A stretch of DNA of 9,008 nucleotides from an uncultured Eggerthellaceae bacterium (GCA_934645125.1 CAKUDT010000040.1:1-9008), one strand, 5' to 3'; counted from the stretch's first letter, positions 1-6,449 are shown. The notes: generated from the sequence alone by a model not told the origin. Numbers and translations: made by a program.

Positions 1-1
1 G

Positions 2-1198
2 GGCGTCTGCACGTTCAACGACGCGTATGTCAATTCCATTGGTTCGACCGTCTTCTTCCTTATGGGCACGTTTGCGTTCACGGTTGCCCTTGATGCCACC
101 ACAATTCCCACGCGTGTATGCGGCTTGGTGCTGCGCTGGGCGGGCAATGATAGCCGCAAAGTCATTTTGGGCTTCATGTGTGCGTGCGCATTGTTGTCCC
201 TGGTTATGAGCGATGTTGCCGCATGCGGTGTGTTCATTTCTGTGGGTAAGCGCTTGCTGGAACTCAACGGAACAGAACGCGGAACATCGCGTTTAGGCGC
301 GGCCATGATGATTGCCATTCCGTATGCGTCGTATGCCGGCGGCATGGCGTGTATGGCGGGCAACGGTTGCAACGTGTTAACGGTAAGCTTGTTTTCCAGC
401 TTGTTCGGCGTGGAAATGAGCTTTGTTGAGTGGATGATGATCGGCGCACCGTTTGCGATTGTTCTTCTAATTGCCAGCTGGCTTTTCTTGTGCGTATGGT
501 TCAAGCCCGAGCCTATTTCACAGCATGCGGTTGACGAGACCATGCGTGAAGTTTCGGACTTGCCCAAGATGCAGCCGTGCGAGTGGAAGACGGTTGGCGT
601 TATTGCCGCCGCACTGATCTTCTGGATTGCAAGCTCGTGGCTCACGTTTTTGAACACAGCGGAAATTGCCATTGTGGCTATGGTGCTTTTAAGCATTCCC
701 GGTTGGAATCCACTTGATTTCAAGAGCCTGCTCAAGCGTATGAACTGGGATATCATCTTGCTTATCATGTGCGTTATTTCCGCAGGCCATTTCGTGGTGA
801 CCACGGGTGCGGGCAATTGGATCGTAGAAACCATTATGGCTGTTACGCCCGATTTCATGAAGGTGCCGCTTATCTTGATGCTGGTGGCATCGCTTATTGG
901 CGCCATTATGCATAACGTGGTTCCCGTTGGTCCGGCGGTTGCAGGTATTCTGGCGTTCCCTTTGGGAACTATTGCCATGGATTTCGGCATTCCTATGTAT
1001 GCCATGCTTATGGTGGTGGCGTGGGAAGCGTCTGTGGGCTACATTCTGCCGCTTGACTGCGTGCCGGTGCTTACGTATTCCACGGGCTATTACACCATGG
1101 GGCAATACGCGAAGGCAGGCATTATCCCTACGTTGTTCCTGGTTGTTCTAACGTCGGTGTGCTTGCCGCTTATCTGCGGACTGTACGGGTTTGTATAA
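2..1198 (+). CDS. SLC13/DASS-like anion or carboxylate transporter, 5'-truncated by window
   Basis: This is an integral membrane transporter that would move a small anion or carboxylate, probably coupled to an ion gradient. The reading frame is open from base 2, so the gene starts outside the window; 398 residues are visible. An internal ATG at 62 is not a credible start because the conserved-looking frame continues upstream of it. Alternating hydrophobic segments run the whole length. The layout resembles the DASS repeats: a first motif region at about 209-220, a Gly/Asn-rich re-entrant segment near 340-375, a repeated half starting with an N-W-D-I-I-L-L stretch near 748, and a second motif region near 911-930. 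The usual Ser-Asn-Thr motifs of the family read Ser-Asp-Val and His-Asn-Val here, so the substrate cannot be inferred. The family call is from pattern recognition; other members of the ion-transporter superfamily are possible. The gene is followed after 14 bases by a strong terminator. Confidence 0.8.
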   Translation, partial: GVCTFNDAYVNSIGSTVFFLMGTFAFTVALDATTIPTRVCGLVLRWAGNDSRKVILGFMCACALLSLVMSDVAACGVFISVGKRLLELNGTERGTSRLGAAMMIAIPYASYAGGMACMAGNGCNVLTVSLFSSLFGVEMSFVEWMMIGAPFAIVLLIASWLFLCVWFKPEPISQHAVDETMREVSDLPKMQPCEWKTVGVIAAALIFWIASSWLTFLNTAEIAIVAMVLLSIPGWNPLDFKSLLKRMNWDIILLIMCVISAGHFVVTTGAGNWIVETIMAVTPDFMKVPLILMLVASLIGAIMHNVVPVGPAVAGILAFPLGTIAMDFGIPMYAMLMVVAWEASVGYILPLDCVPVLTYSTGYYTMGQYAKAGIIPTLFLVVLTSVCLPLICGLYGFV

Positions 1199-1212
1199 GG
1201 ATTGAATCATGG

Positions 1213-1243
1213 GGCGCTTGGCCAGCTGGCCAAGCGCCTTTTT
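1213..1243 (+). terminator. Intrinsic terminator of the DASS-like transporter gene
   Basis: A perfect 11-bp GC-rich stem (1213-1223 paired with 1228-1238) has an AGCT loop and is followed by five T residues. It sits 14 bases after the transporter stop codon. This is a textbook Rho-independent terminator in the plus direction. Confidence 0.92.
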
Positions 1244-1288
1244 GTGTTTGCGCTGGGGACTGCGGCGCTGTTTTGACGGTAGTTGTTC

Positions 1289-1404
1289 GCGTGGCGGCAC
1301 AAGGCGTTCACCTCACGACTTCGCCCGGATAATGCTTCTTCTTGGCTGGGATTCGCTCAACTTATCCAGGCTCAGCAGTTCGGCTCAGCCTTGTTCCGCC
1401 ACGC
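1289..1404. repeat. Palindromic intergenic repeat, copy A
   Basis: The core at 1314-1389 matches the core at 7529-7603 with a one-base gap and about ten substitutions; the last 25 or so bases are identical. The core holds an inner inverted repeat (1324-1332 with 1362-1370, 8 of 9 Watson-Crick pairs) and two direct copies of GGCTCAGC (1369-1376, 1382-1389). Outer arms 1289-1305 and 1388-1404 are complementary at 15 of 17 positions. The element lies 34 bases past the stop codon of the minus-strand acetyltransferase gene and past the terminator of the plus-strand transporter. There is no T-run on either side, so it is not a simple intrinsic terminator. It contains no supportable open reading frame. 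It could be a non-autonomous mobile palindrome (REP/MITE-like) or a 3'-UTR RNA structure. Confidence 0.75.
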
Positions 1405-1438
1405 TGGTATGTCTCACGGTGTGTGGCTTGGTTCGCCG

Positions 1439-1963
1439 CTATTGCTGCGCGCGGCGCTCCATAATGAAGTCGTCCATGATAAAGCCGTGCCCGATGTCGG
1501 TTTCCACGGCATCGATGGTTTCGAACCCCTTTCCTTGATACGCGCGAATACCCAGCTCATTGCGTTTATTTACCGTAAGATACATTGCGGTAAATCCGCG
1601 TTGCAAGCACAAGTTGTTATAGAACGCAATAACGTCGCTTGCGAAATGCTTGCCGCGCTCTTGTGCAAGTAGGTAGATTTTCGAGATGAAGAAGCGGTTC
1701 GTTTCGGGTTCGTTGTGCCCGCCCGTAAAGCCCACGACGCGCTCGGTGGCTTCGCCTTTATCCGCCACTACAAACCAGTATTCGTAATGGTGTTCCGCCA
1801 TATCACGCGCGATGGGTTCGTAGGATTGGAAGCGCTCGATCATGTAAGTTGTTTGCTCTTGCCCGATGATTGCCGGCCAATATTCATTCCAAATGGCGGT
1901 TGCCATGTTTGCCAGCTGGTGTGTTTGCTCATCGGTTTCAACGGGTGCGAAATACGTGGTCAT
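1439..1963 (-). CDS. GNAT-family N-acetyltransferase
   Basis: The 174-residue soluble protein should transfer an acetyl group from acetyl-CoA to an amine; the acceptor is unknown. The acetyl-CoA binding motif A is seen at residues about 93-106, with I-S-K-I-Y-L-L followed by Q-E-R-G-K-H, which fits the Q/R-x-x-G-x-G/A pyrophosphate loop with the last Gly replaced by His. Motif B follows at about 129-147 (LTVNKRNELGIRAYQGKGF), the usual V-N-x-x-N...A-x-x-x-Y-x-x-x-G-F signature. Length and order match single-domain GNAT enzymes. The ATG at 1963 is preceded by an AGAAGAAGGG ribosome-binding stretch about 9 bases away. The gene stands alone, converging with the transporter and diverging from the DUF1292 gene. 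Some relatives modify ribosomal proteins or polyamines, but nothing here shows which. Confidence 0.87.
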   Translation of the reverse strand: MTTYFAPVETDEQTHQLANMATAIWNEYWPAIIGQEQTTYMIERFQSYEPIARDMAEHHYEYWFVVADKGEATERVVGFTGGHNEPETNRFFISKIYLLAQERGKHFASDVIAFYNNLCLQRGFTAMYLTVNKRNELGIRAYQGKGFETIDAVETDIGHGFIMDDFIMERRAQQ

Positions 1964-2000
1964 GGGTGGGCCCTTCTTCTTTTGTAGGGGGGTTTCCGCA

Positions 2001-2009
2001 GTTATACCA
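2001..2009 (-). promoter_or_regulatory. Candidate extended -10 promoter for the acetyltransferase gene
   Basis: Read on the minus strand this is TGG-TATAAC, an extended -10 element about 38 bases ahead of the start codon. No well-spaced -35 hexamer is evident; TTGCAA lies 22 bases upstream, which is too far. The assignment is by eye. Confidence 0.4.
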
Positions 2010-2095
2010 CATGAAGGCGTGGTGATGTTTGCAAGTTTGTAACAGCTGGTCGTGCGGATGCTCGTTTCGGGGAGCGCTTCTGCTGCGTGTTATTC

Positions 2096-2157
2096 TTGCA
2101 GGGGAATCGCTCTTGCCGATTATAGTTGATTGTAACCGGCGGCGGCTGTGGTACCCT
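2096..2157 (+). promoter_or_regulatory. Candidate promoter region of the DUF1292 gene
   Basis: Two weak sigma-70-like options overlap. One is TTGCAG (2096-2101), a 19-base spacer and TATAGT (2121-2126). The other is TTGTAA (2130-2135), a 16-base spacer and an extended -10 TGG-TACCCT (2149-2157). Either would give a short leader to the start at 2193. Bases 1964-2192 otherwise hold nothing I can name. Confidence 0.35.
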
Positions 2158-2192
2158 GTTCGCGTAGTGGTTTTCCGAGGAAAGGAACTCGT

Positions 2193-2513
2193 ATGCGTCA
2201 GGGAAGCGCGCCGAATTTTTGTCCGCCCATCGAAGAGGGTATGGTCTATACCTTTGAGGATGAAAAAGGCGATTTAGTCGATCTGGAGTTTCTTGGATTG
2301 ATTCTGCACGGTGGGCGCCATTACGGTTTCTTTTTCCCGGTAAGCGACGATGAGCCCGTGGGTTCGTCGGGCGAGCTGGTCATTATGGAAGTGACCGCGG
2401 TTGATGAAGAAGATCAGCCGGAAGCATTCGAATTTGTTGACGACGAGGGCATTGCTCAGGAGGTTTACGAGGACTTCCGCCAGGCTACCCAAGCGCTGTA
2501 CGACTTCGAATAA
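2193..2513 (+). CDS. DUF1292 family small acidic protein
   Basis: The 106-residue protein is strongly acidic and has no membrane segment. It follows the DUF1292 pattern: an N-terminal beta-rich part (residues about 14-45, with Y-T-F-E-D-E-K-G then L-E-F-L-G-L-I), a G-R-H-Y-G-F-F-F-P segment, a middle E-L-V-I-M-E-V strand followed by acidic residues, and a terminal helix (E-E/D-x-x-Q-E-V-Y-E-D-F). The family's biochemical role is not known; in Firmicutes relatives it often lies near alanyl-tRNA synthetase and Holliday-junction resolvase genes, but that context is absent here. I chose ATG 2193 because GGAAAGGA lies 7-14 bases upstream and the protein then has the family's usual length; a GTG at 2148 in the same frame would add 15 unsupported residues and overlaps the likely promoter. 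Confidence 0.8.
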   Translation: MRQGSAPNFCPPIEEGMVYTFEDEKGDLVDLEFLGLILHGGRHYGFFFPVSDDEPVGSSGELVIMEVTAVDEEDQPEAFEFVDDEGIAQEVYEDFRQATQALYDFE

Positions 2514-2531
2514 TCCCGCTCCTACCCGCGT

Positions 2532-2566
2532 TGTTGACAAATTACCCCACCTTTTGTCAACATTTT
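2532..2566 (+). terminator. Terminator of the DUF1292 gene
   Basis: A perfect 10-bp stem (TGTTGACAAA at 2532-2541 with TTTGTCAACA at 2553-2562) has an 11-base loop and is followed by TTTT. It lies 18 bases after the stop codon. In the minus direction the stem would also form after ecfT, but no T-run follows it there, so termination of the ECF operon by this hairpin is doubtful. Confidence 0.72.
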
Positions 2567-2579
2567 CGTCACTATTCAC

Positions 2580-3392
2580 CTACCATCCCATAACTTTGCA
2601 AACAATGGCGGCTGCGAGAAGCAGCAGCGTTATGGCGCTGGCAACGGCGTCGCGTGCATGGAATGCGTGCTCGTGCAGGTGAGTGCGCCCTACGCCGCCG
2701 TGGTAGCAGCGAGCATCCATTCCCGCTGCCAGCGTGTCGGCATGGCGAAAAACGCTGGCGAACAGTGGCACGAACAGCGCACTGAAGGCGTGAGCGCGCT
2801 CTTTCAGCGAGCCTTCCGAAAACGAAGCGCCCCTGCTTATCTGGGAGTTGCGCGTACTCACGAATTCGGTGGCGAACTGCGGCAAAAAGCGCAGTGCGAT
2901 GCCGGCAATCATGGCAAGCTCATGGGCGGGCAGTCCGAAGCGTGCGAAAGGTGCCAGCATGCTTTCGAAGGCATCCGTGATGTCAAGTGCGGTGGTGGTC
3001 ATGGTGACCAAACACGCGCCAAACAGCAAGATGGTCAAACGAAACGACATGAGAATTGCCTGGTACAGGCCGTTTTCGGTGATGGCAATCGGTCCTGCGC
3101 TCCAAAGTGTGGCGCCGCCTTGCACGAAAAACAGGTTCGCGATAGCAGTGAAAACAACAATGATCAAAAGCGGTCCCACGCAGGTAAAAGCCGTGCGCGC
3201 GGAAATGCGGGCGGCACAATACGCAGCTATCACGAATGCGGCGCACAAGACAACGGCAACCGGCGTGGTTGTAATGACGTTTGCGGCAATGAACACCAGC
3301 AGCAGCGTAAGCTTGCAGCGCGCATCCAGGGCGTGCACTATGCTGGCTCCGGGAACGTAGCGTCCGAATATCAGGGCGGTAGGGGAACTCAT
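2580..3392 (-). CDS. ecfT: ECF transporter transmembrane component EcfT
   Basis: EcfT is the membrane scaffold that couples the two ATPases to the vitamin-binding S-component. The 270 residues are mostly hydrophobic, with segments near residues 28-60, 71-90, 115-135, 155-172, 202-215 and 250-268. The N-terminal family signature G-R-Y-x-P-G-x-S-x-x-H-x-L-D-x-R-x-K is at 10-27. The two cytoplasmic coupling motifs, which contact the ATPases through their arginines, read S-R-G-A at 186-189 and A-R-C-Y at 227-230. The second usually reads A-R-G/C/A-Y, so it is intact. The start ATG overlaps the ecfA2 stop by 4 bases, which implies translational coupling. An AGGAGG at 3403-3408 lies 10 bases ahead and is encoded in the ecfA2 tail. 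This is the last gene of the operon. Confidence 0.94.
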   Translation of the reverse strand: MSSPTALIFGRYVPGASIVHALDARCKLTLLLVFIAANVITTTPVAVVLCAAFVIAAYCAARISARTAFTCVGPLLIIVVFTAIANLFFVQGGATLWSAGPIAITENGLYQAILMSFRLTILLFGACLVTMTTTALDITDAFESMLAPFARFGLPAHELAMIAGIALRFLPQFATEFVSTRNSQISRGASFSEGSLKERAHAFSALFVPLFASVFRHADTLAAGMDARCYHGGVGRTHLHEHAFHARDAVASAITLLLLAAAIVCKVMGW

Positions 3393-4540
3393 GACTGCGG
3401 TGCCTCCTGCTGCGCTTTGGGGGTCGGGGCGCCAGATTGCAAAGTAGCCTGCGCACTAGGCTGTGCGCTGCTTTGCGCCTTGCTCGTTTGCGAGCCTTGC
3501 GCATACAGCGCTGCGCACGCATTTGCCAAGTCCCGCGCGTCAAAGAAGAGCCTTGAGGGAAGGTTCACGCCGCGCGCCCGCAAGTTATTCGCCAGGTGCT
3601 GTGCGGTGGGAATATCAAGCCCTATGGCATGCAGCTCTTCTTCGTGAGAAAACACCTGCTCAGGCGTTCCTTCCAAAACAAGCTGGCCTTGGTTCAGTAC
3701 AATGATGCGGTTGCAGAAACGTGCCAAGTCGTCCATGTTGTGCGACACCATGACCACCGTCATACCCTGGGCGTGCAGCGTGTCGATAAGCTGCAGAAAC
3801 ATTGCTTTCGCTTCGGGGTCAAGGCCGGCAGTGGGCTCGTCAAGCACCAGGACCTGGGGGTTCATGGCCAAAACGCCCGCGAAGGCCACGCGACGCTGCT
3901 GGCCGCCCGACAGCTCGAACGGGCTTGCGTTGCCCATCTCATCGCAGGAAAGCCCCACGGACTCCAGCGATGCGCGAACGCGGCAGTCCACCTCGGCATC
4001 GTCAAGCTTCAAGTTGCGTGGGCCGAAAGCAACATCGTCGTACACGGTGGCGGCGAACAGCTGGCGCTCGGGGTATTGAAACACCACGCCCACGGCGTTG
4101 CGGCAACTTTTGCGCGCGGCTTTATCGGCCAGGTCCGTCCCGTCAAGCGTCACGCGTCCGCGCGTGGGGGCAAGCAAGCCATTCATGTGCTGCAGCAACG
4201 TTGATTTTCCGCTGCCGGTATGCCCGGCAATACCCAGGAAATCACCCTCGTTCACGGTGAAGCTGATGTTTTGCAGCGCCCACCGGTTGTCGGGGCTGTT
4301 GCCCCAGTCGGCATACGCGGTACGGGAAGGTGCGGCTCCGACGGCATCTGCGGCATCTGCGGTTCCTGCAACGCCGGCAATGCTGGCATGGGCGCAGGCT
4401 CCGGCTCCGGCCCCGGCAGCTTCGGCGTTCGCATTGCTTGCCGCGTCGCGCTGTTTTGCCGCTTTCTTCGCACGCTTCTTTTCCTCGTGCGCCAGCGAGG
4501 CATCGTAGGTGAAACTTACCTGGTCAAAAGCAAGCTGCAT
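3389..4540 (-). CDS. ecfA2: ECF transporter ATPase EcfA2 with a long Ala-rich insertion
   Basis: This is the second ATP-hydrolysing subunit of the energy-coupling module. All ABC ATPase motifs are present: Walker A GHTGSGKST (residues 106-114), Q-loop F-Q-Y-P-E-R-Q (Gln155), signature LSGGQ (210-214), Walker B V-L-V-L-D-E-P (Asp234, Glu235) and the switch histidine H267. At 383 residues it is about 90-100 longer than usual EcfA2. The excess is in two places. Residues about 14-84 separate the first strand from the rest of the fold, as a basic helix (E-E-K-K-R-A-K-K-A-A-K) followed by an Ala/Gly/Asp-rich run. Residues about 349-383 are a Ser/Gln/Ala/Pro tail. The gene overlaps ecfA1 by 25 bases; GGAGGA lies 7-12 bases before its ATG. 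Its stop overlaps the ecfT start. The D-E-P-T-A-G-L-D-P Walker B context is typical of the A2 subunit. Confidence 0.93.
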   Translation of the reverse strand: MQLAFDQVSFTYDASLAHEEKKRAKKAAKQRDAASNANAEAAGAGAGACAHASIAGVAGTADAADAVGAAPSRTAYADWGNSPDNRWALQNISFTVNEGDFLGIAGHTGSGKSTLLQHMNGLLAPTRGRVTLDGTDLADKAARKSCRNAVGVVFQYPERQLFAATVYDDVAFGPRNLKLDDAEVDCRVRASLESVGLSCDEMGNASPFELSGGQQRRVAFAGVLAMNPQVLVLDEPTAGLDPEAKAMFLQLIDTLHAQGMTVVMVSHNMDDLARFCNRIIVLNQGQLVLEGTPEQVFSHEEELHAIGLDIPTAQHLANNLRARGVNLPSRLFFDARDLANACAALYAQGSQTSKAQSSAQPSAQATLQSGAPTPKAQQEAPQS

Positions 4541-5337
4541 AGTTCGTCCTCCAATGTTTGCGCGTCAAGGGTGGTGGTAACGGGAAGGCCCGCGTCTTGG
4601 CAGGCAAGCGAAAACTGCACAGAAAACGGCACGTCCAGGTGCAAGTGGCGCAGTTCATCGGCGCGCTTGAGCACTTCGTTCGGTGTGCCGTCCATGCAAA
4701 TGCGGCCAGCTTCCATAACCAGAATGCGCTGGGCCGCGGCCGCTTCTTCCATGAAGTGAGTGATCATGATAATAGTGAAGCCTTTGCCGTTCAGCTCGCG
4801 CACGGTGCGCATCAGCCCTGCTCGACCACGGGGGTCGATCATGGCCGATGCTTCGTCAAGAATCAGGACGCGCGGTTTCATGGCAAGCACGCCGGCAATG
4901 GCCACGCGTTGCTTTTGGCCGCCGGAAAGCGCGGTGGTTTCGGCCTTCTCGAAGCCCGAAAGGCCAACCGCCTTCAGGGAAGCCGTTATACGTTCGCGCA
5001 GCTCATCGGTGGGAACGCCCAGGTTTTCAGGGCCGAACGCCACATCGTTTTCCACAAGCGTTGCCACAATCTGGTCGTCGGGGTTTTGGAACACCATGCC
5101 GGCTGTGCTGCGAATAAGGTAGCGCGCGTCTTCGTCGGCGGTGCTCCATTCGCCCACGCGCACTTCGCCTTCATCGGGAATGAGCAGCGCGTTGATATGC
5201 TTGGCAAGCGTCGATTTTCCGCTACCGTTTCCGCCCAGGATGCACACGAATTCGCCTGGCTGGATGCTTGTCGTTACGCCGTTTATTGCCCAGTTGGCGC
5301 CATCGTACGTAAACCGAACGTCCTTGAATTCAATCAT
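4516..5337 (-). CDS. ecfA1: ECF transporter ATPase EcfA1
   Basis: This is the first ATPase of the energy-coupling module and would pair with EcfA2 at the cytoplasmic face of EcfT. The 273 residues match the family length. Seen motifs are Walker A GGNGSGKST (35-43), Q-loop F-Q-N-P-D-D-Q (Gln84), signature LSGGQ (137-141), Walker B V-L-I-L-D-E (Asp161, Glu162) followed by A-S-A-M-I-D-P in place of P-T-x-x-L-D-P, and the switch His194. The D-E-A-(S/T)-x-M-(I/L)-D-P form is characteristic of EcfA1 and supports the A1/A2 assignment. A C-terminal domain after about residue 225 is as in other ECF ATPases. The start at 5337 has a GAAGGAAAG ribosome-binding stretch and follows the ribU stop by 18 bases. 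Confidence 0.94.
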   Translation of the reverse strand: MIEFKDVRFTYDGANWAINGVTTSIQPGEFVCILGGNGSGKSTLAKHINALLIPDEGEVRVGEWSTADEDARYLIRSTAGMVFQNPDDQIVATLVENDVAFGPENLGVPTDELRERITASLKAVGLSGFEKAETTALSGGQKQRVAIAGVLAMKPRVLILDEASAMIDPRGRAGLMRTVRELNGKGFTIIMITHFMEEAAAAQRILVMEAGRICMDGTPNEVLKRADELRHLHLDVPFSVQFSLACQDAGLPVTTTLDAQTLEDELCSLLLTR

Positions 5338-5355
5338 AGGGAGCTTTCCTTCATG

Positions 5356-5991
5356 TTATTTTTTGCCCACAACCTGGTTTTTCTTCGGCGTGATCAAGTT
5401 GGAGATGGCTTTGTAGATGGCCAGCGTGATAACTGCATTCAGCGCAGCCTTCATGGTGTTGAACGGCAAAAGGATGGGAACAATCATTGCAGCCACGACC
5501 TCAACGGGCATGCCGGCGTAGATGGGCGTGACCAACAGGTTACCCACAATGGCCAGGATAACGGCGCAGATAAAGCTCACGATCAAGCCAATGATGGCGC
5601 CTTTCCACGTGCGCATGCGCTTATAGATGAGCGCCGAAGGAATAACGTAGCCGCATACCACCAGCGCGTTCATCACAGCGCCCCAGAAGTTGCCGGACAT
5701 AAGGCCGTGCAGCACAACGGCAACCAGGCCCACTGCGGTGCCCGGGCCTGCGCCAAAGGCGAAGCCGCAGATCATGGCAGGAACGAACGAGGCATCGTAT
5801 TTCAGCCACGCGGCGGCGGGGAAAATCGCGAACTCAATGAACGAGAGCAACACGCTCAAAGCGCACATAAGCGCCATAACGACCAGCTGACGCGTGTCCC
5901 AGCGGTTCGTGTTTTTGATGCCCGTGGCGGGGTTGGCGGTGGCGCCGGCCGAGGTGTTAGCGGCAGCGCCGGCTTTCTTTTCTGCTTCCAT
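5356..5991 (-). CDS. ribU: Riboflavin ECF transporter S-component RibU
   Basis: RibU is the membrane subunit that captures riboflavin and hands it to the EcfA1A2T module. The 211-residue protein has hydrophobic segments near residues 35-57, 68-98, 105-123, 131-155, 164-178 and 182-200. RibU-like marks are the L-K-Y-D-A-S-F-V-P segment at 63-71, the G-F-A-F-G-A-G-P-G-T segment at 76-85, and the T-P-I-Y-A-G-M-P...I-L-L-P-F-N-T-M-K block at 155-181. The first 30 residues are a non-membrane Ala/Asn/Thr-rich extension. The start at 5991 is set by AAAGGAG at 5999-6005, 7 bases upstream. The FMN riboswitch in the leader independently supports a flavin substrate. Another vitamin S-component is possible from the protein alone, but the two lines together make riboflavin likely. 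Confidence 0.88.
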   Translation of the reverse strand: MEAEKKAGAAANTSAGATANPATGIKNTNRWDTRQLVVMALMCALSVLLSFIEFAIFPAAAWLKYDASFVPAMICGFAFGAGPGTAVGLVAVVLHGLMSGNFWGAVMNALVVCGYVIPSALIYKRMRTWKGAIIGLIVSFICAVILAIVGNLLVTPIYAGMPVEVVAAMIVPILLPFNTMKAALNAVITLAIYKAISNLITPKKNQVVGKK

Positions 5992-6002
5992 GGATGGACT
6001 CC

Positions 6003-6090
6003 TTTCTTTTCAGCGAGCGAGTGCGCGTTGCTTCTTGTGATGCGCCTCGCTTTTCTGGTAGGTCAGGCACGTTTTCCCGCTGAAAAGAAA
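6003..6090 (-). promoter_or_regulatory. Leader inverted repeat reaching the ribU ribosome-binding site
   Basis: Bases 6003-6015 and 6078-6090 are a perfect 13-bp inverted repeat enclosing 62 bases. In the mRNA the downstream arm ends in AAA, the first bases of the AAAGGAG Shine-Dalgarno at 5999-6005. Inside the loop, AGCGAG-GCGC and GCGC-A-CTCGCT form a second hairpin that abuts the outer arm. The arrangement suggests that folding limits ribosome access to ribU. No experimental basis; seen by eye only. Confidence 0.55.
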
Positions 6091-6240
6091 ACGAACCCGC
6101 ATGAATTCCTCATTGCAGGCTCGTAGGACAATGCAAAGATTTCATCTGCAAACGTGCTGCGTTGCGGCATTGCGTGCGGCGTGGCACGCTACCGAAAAGC
6201 ATGGCGCACATGCAGAAAAAACGCGTTGTCGAATATCCGC

Positions 6241-6405
6241 CTCTTTCATCCGGACTGTGACCGTTGGCTCCCGATTTTCACGGAATCAGCCTTGCCAGTT
6301 TTTGCTGCGCAAGGGTCGCGGGCTTTTGCGTCCGCGGGTTTTTCTTGCGAAGAATCCGCGCCGTTCAATTACCGCCAGTGAGGATTTTCACCTCGCCCTG
6401 AAACA
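6241..6405 (-). ncRNA. FMN riboswitch (RFN element) of the ribU-ecf operon
   Basis: The aptamer binds FMN and normally turns expression off when flavin is abundant. Read on the minus strand the conserved blocks appear in order: a 5' segment TTCAGGGCGAGGTG near 6390-6402, then ATCCTCACTGGCGGTAA at about 6371-6387, a variable C-G-rich arm, a CTGATTCCG block near 6282-6290, then GGAGCCAACGGTCACAG at about 6257-6273 and TCCGGATGAAAGAG at about 6243-6256. The only visible departures from the usual consensus are small, such as GCCAACGGT instead of GCCGACGGT. About 250 bases separate the aptamer from the ribU start. A run of six U residues (complement of 6216-6221) follows the aptamer, but I see no clear GC-rich stem before it, so attenuation by an intrinsic terminator is not evident. 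Ends are approximate. Confidence 0.96.
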
Positions 6406-6420
6406 GAATTCAATGGTGCT

Positions 6421-6449
6421 ATTGTAGGGCGGCATAGAGGGAAGGGCAA
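6421..6449 (-). promoter_or_regulatory. Promoter of the ribU-ecfA1-ecfA2-ecfT operon
   Basis: On the minus strand TTGCCC (6444-6449), a 17-base spacer and TACAAT (6421-6426) make a good sigma-70-type promoter. Transcription would begin around 6412-6415, just ahead of the FMN aptamer, which supports the call. Confidence 0.75.

Noticed and set aside
2141..2170. T-box-like GTGGTACC string upstream of the DUF1292 gene
   Set aside because: The surrounding T-box conserved structure, specifier stem and antiterminator are missing. The downstream gene is not an aminoacyl-tRNA synthetase or amino acid gene.
2532..2566. Bidirectional terminator shared with ecfT
   Set aside because: The stem is symmetrical, but the minus-strand side is followed by ACGCGGG, not a T-run.
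2658..3647. 329-residue open frame on the plus strand opposite ecfT and the ecfA2 tail
   Set aside because: Antisense to well-supported genes, low-complexity composition and no domain.
4558..6126. 522-residue open frame on the plus strand across the ECF operon
   Set aside because: It is antisense to ecfA1 and ribU, which have full family motifs. Its product is His/Arg/Gln-rich with no recognisable domain, and it has no convincing ribosome-binding site. It is a by-product of GC-biased codon use.
6190..6240. Intrinsic terminator directly after the FMN aptamer, ending in the U6 run
   Set aside because: No GC-rich stem ends next to the U-run. The nearby GCATG/CATGC hairpin has only five pairs, so I could not support it.
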